DNA of 64,000 nt from assembly GCF_001277235.1 (NCBI RefSeq), contig NZ_CP012266.1, forward strand, positions 1,488,001-1,552,000, in the 5' to 3' direction. Below, in pieces: positions 52,475-61,066 of this stretch. The notes below the pieces were generated by a model, which was not told the origin of the DNA, did not search any database, and was given only the letters and a program-made list of their open reading frames with translations. A program made the translations under genes and the position numbers. This stretch comes from Cronobacter dublinensis subsp. dublinensis LMG 23823 (GTDB lineage Bacteria > Pseudomonadota > Gammaproteobacteria > Enterobacterales > Enterobacteriaceae). Positions within the stretch are counted from its first letter, which is position 1; each line of letters opens with the position of its first letter.

Positions 52475-52627
52475 TTTTCCTCCTGAATGCGTTGTCTGTG
52501 ATACCGGTTACAAGCTTAGTTCAAATTGGTTTGCAGGCGGGGGATTTACCCTTTAAGTTCATAAGGTTTTATGGGGTGACTGCGCCGCAGCGCGTCGCCA
52601 GGACAGCGATTCAGACGGAATAAAAAA

Positions 52628-53062
52628 ATGCTAACGACAACACTTGTCGCCTTTAACCGGGCGCTGGACAGAGAGTCTCTGGGTAAATTACTGCTGCGCC
52701 TGACGGTAGGCGGGCTGATGCTGTTTCATGGGATGCACAAACTGCTGGATGGCGTAGACGGTATAGCGGCGATGCTGGCAGCGCGTGGTCTGCCGGAATT
52801 TATCGCTTACGGTACGCTCGCAGGCGAGGTCATCGCACCGGTGCTGGTGATACTGGGTATTCTGACGCGCCCGGCGGCGCTGGTGATCGCCTTTACGATG
52901 GTCGTCGCGTGGCTGATGGTGGGCATGGATAAGACGTGGATGCTCGATAAAACCGGCGCGTGGGCCATTGAGAATATCGTCTATTTCTTCACCGGCGCGC
53001 TGGCGGTGGCGTTTTGCGGCGCAGGGCGGTATGCGGTTGCGAGCCGCCCGGCGTGGCAGTAA
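52628..53062 (+). CDS. DoxX family inner-membrane protein
   Basis: A 144-residue, four-TM DoxX-family protein (GLMLFHGMHKLLDGVDGI, then LAGEVIAPVLVILGILTRPA and a late AIENIVYFFTGALAVAF). DoxX proteins occur in redox and sulfur stress settings, sometimes as a quinone-linked subunit. It lies divergent from poxB and ends in a terminator shared with hcr. I do not recall it at this site in K-12. Its substrate is unknown. Confidence 0.85.
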   Translation: MLTTTLVAFNRALDRESLGKLLLRLTVGGLMLFHGMHKLLDGVDGIAAMLAARGLPEFIAYGTLAGEVIAPVLVILGILTRPAALVIAFTMVVAWLMVGMDKTWMLDKTGAWAIENIVYFFTGALAVAFCGAGRYAVASRPAWQ

Positions 53063-53064
53063 GT

Positions 53065-53089
53065 AAAAGGCGCCTGAAGGCGCCTTTTT
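53065..53089. terminator. Bidirectional terminator between doxX-like gene and hcr
   Basis: AAAAGGCGCC, loop TGAA, GGCGCCTTTTT. Both strands have A/T runs, so it serves both convergent genes. Confidence 0.9.
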
Positions 53090-53121
53090 CATGATGCATT
53101 TGTACAACGTGCAGACGTCGG

Positions 53122-54090
53122 TCAGGCCAGCACTATGTCGCTTGCCGGATGACACGAACACGCCAGCACATAGCCGTCGGCTATCTCCTGCTCGGTCAAT
53201 GTCATGGTGCTCGTCACGCTGTAATCGCCAGAGACGACGCGCGTTTTACAACAGCCGCAGACGCCTGCGCGACACGCGGCGTTCACCGGCACTTTATTAC
53301 TCTCCAGCGCTTCCAGCAGCGTGGTGCCGACCGCGCCGTAAAACTCGCGTGCGGGCGTCAGCGTGGTGAATTTCAATCCGCTGGTGGCGGCTTCGGCAAC
53401 CGGCGTGAAGAATTGCTCTTTAAAAAAGCGCGTGACGCCAAGCGCTTTCACTTCCTGCTCCACGAAATCCATATAGGGCGCGGGGCCGCAGACCATCACG
53501 GTACGGCTCGCGAGATCCGGCACCGCCTGTAACATTTCGCGGGTGAGGCGACCGCGCGCGAAGCCCGGCGCGTCACCGTTTTCCGCCACCAGCGTCACCG
53601 GATAATTGCGCCATTCCTCGGCGAAAATCACATCCTGCGGCGTGCGGACGTTATAAATCACCTGTACGTCCGCCTGCGGACGGTACGTCGCCAGCCACCG
53701 GCGCATCGACATGATCGGTGTTACGCCGCAGCCGCCCGCAAGCAGCAGAAAGCGCTCTTCTGGTTTATCCGCACAGGTAAAATCCCCTTGCGCGTCGGAG
53801 AGCCAGAGATAATCGCCGCGTTTTACTTCGCGCGTCAGCCAGCCCGAGCCTTCGCCGTCGTCTATCCGGCGCACCGTCAGCGTCAGCAGCGGGCTGACGC
53901 CAGGCGTTGAGGAAATGGTATAAGCGCGCAGCGTATCAGCACGGTTGCGAATGCTTACCAGCGCGTACTGCCCGGCCTGATAGGGATAGAAATCGTGGCA
54001 CAGAAGCGACAGCGTCCAGACATCCGGCGTCTCCTGCCGGATGTGGTGAACCTGCATACGCCACGGGCATTGTGGGGTTGGCATCGTCAT
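53122..54090 (-). CDS. hcr: NADH oxidoreductase Hcr
   Basis: Hcr passes electrons from NADH to Hcp. The 322-residue protein (E. coli 322) has an FAD domain (RAYTISSTPG), an NAD-binding domain (LLLAGGCGVTPIMSM, VMVCGPAPYMD), and a C-terminal plant-type [2Fe-2S] domain with cysteines in ACRAGVCGCCKT and in LACSCHP. It lies ten bases after hcp, in one operon. Confidence 0.96.
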   Translation of the reverse strand: MTMPTPQCPWRMQVHHIRQETPDVWTLSLLCHDFYPYQAGQYALVSIRNRADTLRAYTISSTPGVSPLLTLTVRRIDDGEGSGWLTREVKRGDYLWLSDAQGDFTCADKPEERFLLLAGGCGVTPIMSMRRWLATYRPQADVQVIYNVRTPQDVIFAEEWRNYPVTLVAENGDAPGFARGRLTREMLQAVPDLASRTVMVCGPAPYMDFVEQEVKALGVTRFFKEQFFTPVAEAATSGLKFTTLTPAREFYGAVGTTLLEALESNKVPVNAACRAGVCGCCKTRVVSGDYSVTSTMTLTEQEIADGYVLACSCHPASDIVLA

Positions 54091-54100
54091 GATTTCCTCC

Positions 54101-55753
54101 TTACGCGCCCAGCAGCTCGCGCATATCCTGCTCTACGGTGGTCACCTGGCGCAGGCCGAATTTCTCATTCAGCACCGCCAGCAGATCCGGCGTCAGGAAG
54201 CCTGGCGCCGTCGGGCCGGTGACGATATTCGTCACGCCGAGCGACAGCAGCGTCAGCAGGATCACAATCGCTTTCTGTTCAAACCACGAGAGCACCAGCG
54301 ACAGCGGCAGGTCATTGACACCGCAGCCGAGTTTTTCTGCGAGCGTCACCGCGAGAATAATGGCGGAATAGGCGTCGTTGCACTGACCGGCATCGACAAG
54401 ACGCGGCAGCCCTTCGATATTGCCGAAATCAAGCTTGTTGAAGCGGTATTTGCCGCAGGCGAGCGTCAGGATCAGGCAATCCTGCGGCACTTGTGTGGCG
54501 AAATCGGTGAAGTAGCTGCGTTCGCCGCGCGCGCCGTCACAGCCGCCCACCAGGAAGATGTGGCGCAGTTTTTCGCGACTGACCAGATCAATCAGCGTAT
54601 CGGCAGCGCCGAGCAGCGTCTGACGGCCAAAACCGACGGTGATGAGGTGCTCAATCTCAGAATACGGGAAGCCCGCCATCTGTTGCGCCTGGGCGATAAC
54701 CGGCCCGAAATCGTCGCCTTCAAGATGGCTGACGCCCGGCCAGCCGACGATGCTGCGCGTCCAGATGCGGTCGTCGTAGCTGCCAATGGTCGGGTCGATG
54801 ATGCAGTTGGAGGTCATCACAATCGGCCCCGGGAAGCGGGCGAATTCCACCTGCTGATTCTGCCAGCCGCTGCCGTAGTTACCGACCAGATGTTTAAATT
54901 TGCGCAGCTCCGGATAGCCGTGCGCGGGCAGCATTTCGCCGTGGGTGTAAACGTTAACGCCGGTGCCTTCGGTCTGCTCCAACAGATTATAGAGATCTTT
55001 CAGATCGTGACCGGAAATCAGAATACATTTGCCTGCGACCGCTTTGACATTCACCTGCGTCGGGGTCGGGTGGCCATATTTACTGGTTTCGCCCGCGTCC
55101 AGAATGCTCATCACTTTGAAGTTCATCTGGCCGATTTCCATCGCGCATTCCAGCAGCGCGTTCATGTCCGCAGGCCAGGTGCCGAGCCAGGCCATGATTT
55201 TATGGTACTGGGCGTAAATGTCGTTGTCTGACTTCCCGAGCACATGCGCGTGCTCCATATAGGCGGCAGCACCTTTCAGACCATAGAGGCAGAGCAGGCG
55301 CAGGCCGAGAATATTCTCGCCAATCACCGCTTTATCAATATTCGGCGCGAAGGCGGCGGCCTGGCGCTGTAAATCGCCGAGGTCATCGCCTGCAAGCGTC
55401 AGGGCTGCCATCGGGTTATCGACCTGTGCGCTGGCGTCGATAGCCTGGCACTGCGTTTTCAGCGCGTCACGCAGGGCGAGCGCCTCGCGGGCATAACCCA
55501 CAATGCGCGGAGAATCGAAGTTGACGTTGGTAAGGGTAGAGAAGAAGGCGCGCGGCGCAAAGCTGTCTACATGGTGGTCGATGATGCCAAGCTCACGTGC
55601 TTTGACCGCCCAGGCGGAAAGCCCCTGTAAAGCCGCAATCAGCAGATCCTGTAGGTCGGAGGTTTCGGCGGTTTTTCCGCACATCCCCTGCGCATACGCG
55701 CAGCCGTTGCCCGCCGGAGTACGAATCGTTTGTTCACATTGCACGCAAAACAT
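54101..55753 (-). CDS. hcp: Hydroxylamine reductase / hybrid-cluster protein Hcp
   Basis: Hcp holds a hybrid Fe-S-O cluster and reduces nitric oxide (and hydroxylamine) under anaerobic nitrosative stress; it also promotes protein S-nitrosylation. The 550-residue protein equals E. coli. N-terminal cluster cysteines are C3, C6, C18 and C25. Further cysteines of the hybrid site lie in LTLACGKYRFN and HGEMLPAHGYPEL-type context. An NsrR-like site lies upstream at 55766-55788. Confidence 0.97.
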   Translation of the reverse strand: MFCVQCEQTIRTPAGNGCAYAQGMCGKTAETSDLQDLLIAALQGLSAWAVKARELGIIDHHVDSFAPRAFFSTLTNVNFDSPRIVGYAREALALRDALKTQCQAIDASAQVDNPMAALTLAGDDLGDLQRQAAAFAPNIDKAVIGENILGLRLLCLYGLKGAAAYMEHAHVLGKSDNDIYAQYHKIMAWLGTWPADMNALLECAMEIGQMNFKVMSILDAGETSKYGHPTPTQVNVKAVAGKCILISGHDLKDLYNLLEQTEGTGVNVYTHGEMLPAHGYPELRKFKHLVGNYGSGWQNQQVEFARFPGPIVMTSNCIIDPTIGSYDDRIWTRSIVGWPGVSHLEGDDFGPVIAQAQQMAGFPYSEIEHLITVGFGRQTLLGAADTLIDLVSREKLRHIFLVGGCDGARGERSYFTDFATQVPQDCLILTLACGKYRFNKLDFGNIEGLPRLVDAGQCNDAYSAIILAVTLAEKLGCGVNDLPLSLVLSWFEQKAIVILLTLLSLGVTNIVTGPTAPGFLTPDLLAVLNEKFGLRQVTTVEQDMRELLGA

Positions 55754-55765
55754 GATGACACCTTA

Positions 55766-55788
55766 AAGTTATATTTGATATGCATGTT
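55766..55788 (-). promoter_or_regulatory. NsrR-like site upstream of hcp
   Basis: Read on the minus strand, AACATGCATAT, one base, AAATATAACTT fits the 11-1-11 NsrR pattern (AANATGCATTT and its complement): 10 of 11 on the first arm, about 8 of 11 on the second. It lies 12 bases ahead of the hcp ATG. NsrR is the known nitric-oxide-sensing repressor of hcp-hcr in E. coli. Confidence 0.6.
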
Positions 55789-55893
55789 TAAGGTTAGGCT
55801 CAGGCGCAGGGGGAGAAAAGCGTTTTTTAAGGAAGTTGAAGGGAGATTGATGTAGCGCAATTTTGGCGGCAGCCTGCTACCGCCAAAGAGGTA

Positions 55894-56793
55894 TCAGGCG
55901 GCAAACAGCGCCATCAGCAACGGCACCAGCAGGCTCAGGATAAAACCGTGAACGATGGCGGCAGGCACCAGCTCTAGCCCGCCGCTGCGCTGTAACACCG
56001 GCAGCGTGAAGTCCATTGACGTCGCCCCGCAGATACCGAGCGCGGTCGAACGGCTTCGGCGCACCAGGGTCGGGATCAGCATGATGGCGATAAGCTCGCG
56101 GCCCAGATCGTTAAAAAACGCGGCGCTGCCGATAACCGGCCCGTACGCTTCCGTCATCAGAATGCCGGAGAGCGAATACCAGCCGAAACCCGACGCCATC
56201 GCAAGCCCCGCGCGCAGCGGCAGCCCCAGCAGCAGCGCGTTCACCACGCCTGCGATAAGCGAACTGCCCAGCACCACGACCGCCACCATCATGCCGCGCC
56301 GGTTGAGCACAATCTGCCTGAGCGTCATGCCGTTGTTGCGAAGCTGAATACCTATCAGGAACAGCAGGAAAATTAAGGTGTATTCGCTCGCTGCTGTAGC
56401 GTGCTTAAGAAACGCGAGGCCGGTCAGCCCCAGCACAAAACCAAGCACCACCACGCCGCACAGCTTCAGCGATTCCAGCGCCATCGCGAGGCGCGACGGC
56501 AGTTTCTCCTGATGATGCTGATGCCGCCACGGGAGCGTGCGCTCCAGCCACAGCAGTGCGGCGATATTGCACAGCATGATGACCGTAATGCTGACGGCGG
56601 AATAGTGAAAAATCGCCAGCAGATTGGCCGAAAGATCGTCAAGAAACGCCAGGCTTATCCCCATAAAAAACAGGATGATATAGACCAGCCAGCTTAACAG
56701 TTGATTAATAAACCGCAGCGCGCCTGCTTTGTGCAGGGGAATAAGGTAGCCGAGAATAAGCGGTACTACGATGATTAACAGTCCTGAAAACAT
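55894..56793 (-). CDS. lysO: L-lysine exporter LysO (YbjE)
   Basis: LysO exports lysine, and toxic lysine analogues such as thialysine, across the inner membrane. The 299-residue protein equals E. coli YbjE and has about eight TM helices. Motifs: LIIVVPLILGYLIPL, FLIGIQLRNNGMTLRQIVLNRRG, ASGFGWYSLSGILMTEAYGPVIG and GATSMDFTLPVLQRSGG. The start at 56793 gives the E. coli N-terminus; a reading back to 56835 adds an unrelated segment. aqpZ, next to it in K-12, is absent. Confidence 0.94.
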   Translation of the reverse strand: MFSGLLIIVVPLILGYLIPLHKAGALRFINQLLSWLVYIILFFMGISLAFLDDLSANLLAIFHYSAVSITVIMLCNIAALLWLERTLPWRHQHHQEKLPSRLAMALESLKLCGVVVLGFVLGLTGLAFLKHATAASEYTLIFLLFLIGIQLRNNGMTLRQIVLNRRGMMVAVVVLGSSLIAGVVNALLLGLPLRAGLAMASGFGWYSLSGILMTEAYGPVIGSAAFFNDLGRELIAIMLIPTLVRRSRSTALGICGATSMDFTLPVLQRSGGLELVPAAIVHGFILSLLVPLLMALFAA

Positions 56794-57058
56794 GCGGCGC
56801 GGGATCCTGGAGACCTGACAGTAAAGTGCTGCCACACCCTACCGAATTCGCCAGAGCGAGTAAAGCCGCCATTACCGACCAAGTTTCATTGCGTTAGCGC
56901 ATTATGAAAGCCATTAATACTGCCCTTCATCGTTTCATTTTTTATTATTACGAGACGCCTCGCAGCGCTGCGTATTGCAAGGCACCGCGCCTGTTAAGCC
57001 TCTGATTGAATAGCTATACTGCCCACATGCCGTTATGCCTGATGCAGCCGGAGGAAAA

Positions 57059-58717
57059 ATGTTTCTTGAGCGCGTGGAGATCGCCGGGTTCCGTGGAATT
57101 AATCGTCTGTCGTTAACGCTTGAGCATAATAATGTCCTGATTGGCGAAAACGCGTGGGGGAAATCGAGCCTGCTGGATGCGCTCACGCTGCTGCTGAACC
57201 CCGGCGACGCGCTCTATTCCTTCACCCGCCACGATTTCTGGTTTCCGCCTGGCGATATTCACGGGCGCGAGCGTCATCTGCACCTGATCCTTATCTTCCG
57301 TGAGGCGCAGCCGGGCGATTTTCAGCGGCATCGCTATCGCGGCCTGCGCTCGCTCTGGACGCCAGGCGACGATAATTATCAGCGCATTTTCTACCGGCTG
57401 GAGGGCGAGCTTAACGACGACGACAGCGTGCTGACGCTGCGCAGCTTTCTCAACGCGCAGGGCGAGGCGCTGGCGCTTGACGATATCGACACCCTGGCGC
57501 GCCAGCTCATCCGGCTAAGCCCGGTGCTGCGCCTGCGCGACGCGCGCTTTATGCGCCGCCTGCATGACAGCGCCATCGCCCATACGCCGCAGGTGGAGGT
57601 CACCGCCCGCGAGCTCGATTACCTGACGCGCGAGCTGGTTGCCCGCCCGCAGAACCTCACGGATGAACAAATTCGCCAGGGGCTCTCGGCGATGGTGCAA
57701 TTGCTGGAGCACTACTTTTCCGAACAAGGGACCGCGGGCCCGCGTTACCGCCTGATGCGCCGCCATTCGCATGATGAACAGCGCAGCTGGCGCTATCTCG
57801 ACATTATCAATCGCATGATTGATAAACCCGGCGGGCGGGCCTATCGGGTGATCCTGCTCGGGCTTTTCTCCACGCTGTTACAGGCGAAAGGCAACGTGCG
57901 GCTCGATAAATACGCCCGTCCGCTCCTGCTGGTGGAAGACCCCGAAACGCGTCTGCACCCCATTATGCTGTCGGTGGCCTGGCAATTATTGAACCTGCTG
58001 CCGCTGCAAAAACTGACCACCACCAACTCGGGCGAACTACTGTCGATGACGCCCGTGGAAGAGGTGTGCCGCCTGGTGCGCGCCTCCGGCAAAGTGGCGG
58101 CCTGGCGGCTTGGCCCCGGCGGTATGAACGCCGAAGACAGCCGCCGTATTGCGTTTCATATCCGTTTTAATCGCCCCTCGTCGCTGTTCGCGCGCTGCTG
58201 GCTGCTGGTGGAAGGCGAGACCGAAGTCTGGATGATGAACGAACTGGCGCGCCAGTGCGGCTACCATTTCGAAGCCGAAGGTATAAAGGTCATTGAGTTT
58301 GCCCAGTCAGGCTTAAAGCCGCTGATTAAATTCGCCCGCCGCATGGGCATCGAATGGCATGTGCTGGTGGATGGCGACGACGCTGGACGCAAATATGCCG
58401 CGACGGTGAAGGGCCTGGTCAATAACGACGGCGAACAGGTGCGCCAGCATTTAACCGAGCTCCCTGCGCTCGATATGGAGCACTTTATGTATCGCGAAGG
58501 GTTTGAGGCGGTGTTTTACCGGGTGGCGCAGCTGCCGGACGGCGTGCATATGAATATGCGGCGGGTCATCGTCAAGGCTATCCATCGCTCTTCAAAGCCT
58601 GATCTGGCCATTGAAGTGGCGATGGAAGCCGCGCGCCGCGGCACCGACGCCGTGCCGTCGCTGCTGCGCAAAATGTTCTCCCGCGTGCTGTGGCTCGCCC
58701 GGGGCCGCGCGGATTAA
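57059..58717 (+). CDS. ybjD: OLD-family ATP-dependent nuclease-like protein YbjD
   Basis: A 552-residue OLD-family protein as in E. coli. It has an SMC/RecF-like ATPase N-terminal half with Walker A GENAWGKSS (29-37) and a later LLVEDPETRLHP Walker B-type motif. The C-terminal TOPRIM nuclease half carries LLVEGETEVW and VLVDGDDAG. Related OLD proteins (from phage P2 and others) act in phage exclusion and DNA cleavage; the function of YbjD itself is not well set. ATG 57059 follows GGAGG. Confidence 0.94.
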   Translation: MFLERVEIAGFRGINRLSLTLEHNNVLIGENAWGKSSLLDALTLLLNPGDALYSFTRHDFWFPPGDIHGRERHLHLILIFREAQPGDFQRHRYRGLRSLWTPGDDNYQRIFYRLEGELNDDDSVLTLRSFLNAQGEALALDDIDTLARQLIRLSPVLRLRDARFMRRLHDSAIAHTPQVEVTARELDYLTRELVARPQNLTDEQIRQGLSAMVQLLEHYFSEQGTAGPRYRLMRRHSHDEQRSWRYLDIINRMIDKPGGRAYRVILLGLFSTLLQAKGNVRLDKYARPLLLVEDPETRLHPIMLSVAWQLLNLLPLQKLTTTNSGELLSMTPVEEVCRLVRASGKVAAWRLGPGGMNAEDSRRIAFHIRFNRPSSLFARCWLLVEGETEVWMMNELARQCGYHFEAEGIKVIEFAQSGLKPLIKFARRMGIEWHVLVDGDDAGRKYAATVKGLVNNDGEQVRQHLTELPALDMEHFMYREGFEAVFYRVAQLPDGVHMNMRRVIVKAIHRSSKPDLAIEVAMEAARRGTDAVPSLLRKMFSRVLWLARGRAD

Positions 58718-58745
58718 CGTTGCCGTGTCGCAGCTATGCGTAGAA

Positions 58746-58818
58746 CGGGTAAGCAAGGCGCACCCGCCAAAAGAGGCGTGCGGGTACACGTATGGCGGGT
58801 AAGCAACGCGCACCCGCC
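58746..58818. repeat. Two direct REP-like elements, ybjD-ybjX gap
   Basis: CGGGTAAGCAAGGCGCACCCGCC (58746-58768, GGGT/ACCC arms) and GGCGGGTAAGCAACGCGCACCCGCC-type sequence (58794-58818) lie in the same orientation 25 bases apart, between convergent genes. They are the best-preserved pair of the window's dispersed repeat. Confidence 0.85.
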
Positions 58819-58836
58819 AGCTCAACGCCCCGCAAC

Positions 58837-59790
58837 CTACCTTTCGTTAAACCACGCGGCAATCTGGGCGGTCATGCTGTCCAGCAGTTCATAACGGCGG
58901 CGATACTCCGCGCGTTTTTTGCTGGCAATCTCCTCAAGGGATTTTCGCGCGACCTGCAGCGGCATGTGGTACAGCCCCTGCGCATCCTTCTCACCGCCAA
59001 GCGACGCCCAGAAGCTGTCGTAGTCGGCATGCAGTTTGTCTTTTTTCTTCTTCGCGTAACGCCAGCTGCGGTAGATGTGCGTATCGTTGCTGACGGCGAG
59101 GATCTGGTTTACGCCGAAATGCTGCGCCAGCAGGCAGACGGCCTCCAGCAGCAGGCGTTTGGGGAACAGCCCGTGGCAGGCTTTGGTCGCAAGCTGGATC
59201 TGATCGTGTTCGACCCAGGCTTTGGCGCCCTGTAAACCGCCAATAAACAGCGTGCTTTTTCCGTCAACGTCGCACAGGGTGAATGTCATCTCGGCGAGAA
59301 CGACGCCTGCGGCATCGCGGAAAATCACAGTGGTTTCGCCCTCTTTATCGAGGTCCGCGACGGCCGCGAGGTCGAGACGATACGACGCGTCGTTTTTCCC
59401 GGTAAGCGTGGCAAGCGTAACGCCCTGGCGCGTCAGGTGGCCGTGCATCAGCGCGGCGGGCAGCAGGCGAGTAATATGCTGGTAATGATATTCCAGCGCC
59501 GCCAGCGCCTGCTCACGTGAAAGGGTTACGGAGAGCCAGGGGCGGTGCAGACGGCACGGCAGACCCGGCTGGGCATACAGCAGGGCATCCAGCATCGGCT
59601 GTCGCGCCAGCACCGCGAGCCAGCGACGGGTGGCGAAAGGGGTCGCCAGCGAACGGAGCATAAATTTACGGCGATAGGCCGGGTTCTGCCACGCGAGGCC
59701 CGGCGCTTTCTGACCGGTCGCAAGCAGGCGGAAGAGTTGCCAGGCGTTGTGGGCTGGCGGTTGTACAGAAAGTTCGGCGAGTGCGGTCAT
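58837..59790 (-). CDS. ybjX: YbjX (VirK/DUF535 family)
   Basis: A 317-residue protein of the VirK/YbjX (DUF535) family (E. coli about 330). Salmonella relatives are PhoP-controlled and aid resistance to antimicrobial peptides. Motifs: FRLLATGQKAPGLAWQNP, FIGGLQGAKAWVEHDQIQLA, FGVNQILAVSNDTHIYRS and YDSFWASLGG. It is probably cytoplasmic. It is divergent from macAB; the gap has a possible PhoP box. Confidence 0.92.
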   Translation of the reverse strand: MTALAELSVQPPAHNAWQLFRLLATGQKAPGLAWQNPAYRRKFMLRSLATPFATRRWLAVLARQPMLDALLYAQPGLPCRLHRPWLSVTLSREQALAALEYHYQHITRLLPAALMHGHLTRQGVTLATLTGKNDASYRLDLAAVADLDKEGETTVIFRDAAGVVLAEMTFTLCDVDGKSTLFIGGLQGAKAWVEHDQIQLATKACHGLFPKRLLLEAVCLLAQHFGVNQILAVSNDTHIYRSWRYAKKKKDKLHADYDSFWASLGGEKDAQGLYHMPLQVARKSLEEIASKKRAEYRRRYELLDSMTAQIAAWFNER

Positions 59791-59889
59791 AGCCCAGTCT
59801 CATGCAGGATAAACATTGAGGCTATGGGAACAAACCATCACTCAACGCAATATCAACGCCCCTGTTTATTTGCAGGCCGCATAGGGTTT

Positions 59890-59906
59890 GGTTGAGATTG
59901 TGTTTA
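59890..59906 (+). promoter_or_regulatory. Possible PhoP box between ybjX and macA
   Basis: GGTTGA-GATTG-TGTTTA matches the PhoP direct repeat (G/T)GTTTA-N5-(G/T)GTTTA in 11 of 12 positions. No clear -10 sits at the usual distance. PhoP control of both ybjX and macAB is known in Salmonella. Confidence 0.45.
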
Positions 59907-59953
59907 GAATAGGAGAGCAACTCTGTTTACTCTTCTGAAACGTCAGGAAAGAT

Positions 59954-61066
59954 ATGAAGCTTAAGGGAAGGATCAAGAAGCGCTACGTGGTGCTGGCTCT
60001 GGTTATCATTATTGGCGGTATCTGGCTGTGGAAGACACTGAACGCGCCGCTGCCACGCTATCAGACCATGCTGGTGCGCAAAGGAGATTTGCAACAGAGC
60101 GTACTGGCCACCGGCAAACTCGACGCGCTGCGTAAAGTCGATGTCGGCGCGCAGGTAAGCGGCCAGCTAAAAACATTGTCGGTTAACATCGGCGATAAAG
60201 TGAAAAAGGATCAGCTGCTTGGGGTGATTGACCCGGAGCAGGCCGAAAACCAGATCAAAGAAGTCGAAGCGACGCTAATGGAGCTGCGCGCCCAGCGGCG
60301 TCAGGCCGAAGCCGAGATGAAACTCGCCCGCGTCACGCTCTCCCGCCAGCAGCAGCTCGCACATACCCAGGCGATTTCACGTCAGGATCTCGATACCGCC
60401 GCTACGGAACTGGCGGTGAAAGAGGCGCAAATCGGCACTATTGACGCGCAAATCCAGCGTAACCAGGCGTCGCTCAGCACCGCCAGAACCAATCTGGACT
60501 ACACCCGCATTACCGCGCCCATTGCGGGCGAAGTGACGCAGATAACCACGCTTCAGGGCCAGACGGTGATCGCCGCCCAACAGGCGCCGAATATTCTGAC
60601 GCTTGCCGATCTCAGCACGATGCTGGTGAAGGCGCAGGTTTCTGAGGCGGACGTTATTCATCTCAAACCCGGACAGAAAGCCTGGTTTACCGTGCTTGGC
60701 GACCCGCTGACCCGTTACGAAGGGCGGCTGAAAGATATTCTGCCGACGCCTGAGAAAATCAACGACGCCATTTTTTACTACGCCCGTTTTGAAGTGCCGA
60801 ACCCGCAGGGCGTGCTGCGTCTTGATATGACCGCTCAGGTGCATATCCAGCTCGGCGGCGTTAACGATGTGCTGACCATTCCGCTGGCGGCGCTGGGCGA
60901 GCCGGTCGGCGATAATCGCTATAACGTCACGCTTTTGCGCAACGGCGAAACCCGCGAGCGCGAGGTGACCATCGGCGTGCGTAACGATACCCAGGTAGAA
61001 GTGGTTAAAGGCCTCGACGAAGGCGATGAAGTGGTGATCGGCCGCGCGGTCGGGAGCGACCAATGA
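59954..61066 (+). CDS. macA: Macrolide efflux periplasmic adaptor MacA
   Basis: Membrane-fusion protein of the MacAB-TolC macrolide and enterotoxin exporter. It has 370 residues (E. coli 371), an N-terminal membrane anchor (about 11-25), the lipoyl half-motif KVDVGAQVSGQLKTL, a long coiled-coil hairpin (about 90-175) and a beta-barrel domain. ATG 59954 follows AGGAAAGAT. Its stop overlaps the macB ATG (ATGA). Confidence 0.96.
   Translation: MKLKGRIKKRYVVLALVIIIGGIWLWKTLNAPLPRYQTMLVRKGDLQQSVLATGKLDALRKVDVGAQVSGQLKTLSVNIGDKVKKDQLLGVIDPEQAENQIKEVEATLMELRAQRRQAEAEMKLARVTLSRQQQLAHTQAISRQDLDTAATELAVKEAQIGTIDAQIQRNQASLSTARTNLDYTRITAPIAGEVTQITTLQGQTVIAAQQAPNILTLADLSTMLVKAQVSEADVIHLKPGQKAWFTVLGDPLTRYEGRLKDILPTPEKINDAIFYYARFEVPNPQGVLRLDMTAQVHIQLGGVNDVLTIPLAALGEPVGDNRYNVTLLRNGETREREVTIGVRNDTQVEVVKGLDEGDEVVIGRAVGSDQ

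Noticed and set aside
54089..55231. A 380-codon plus-strand frame over hcp
   Set aside because: It is antisense to hcp and has the typical composition of a GC-rich shadow.
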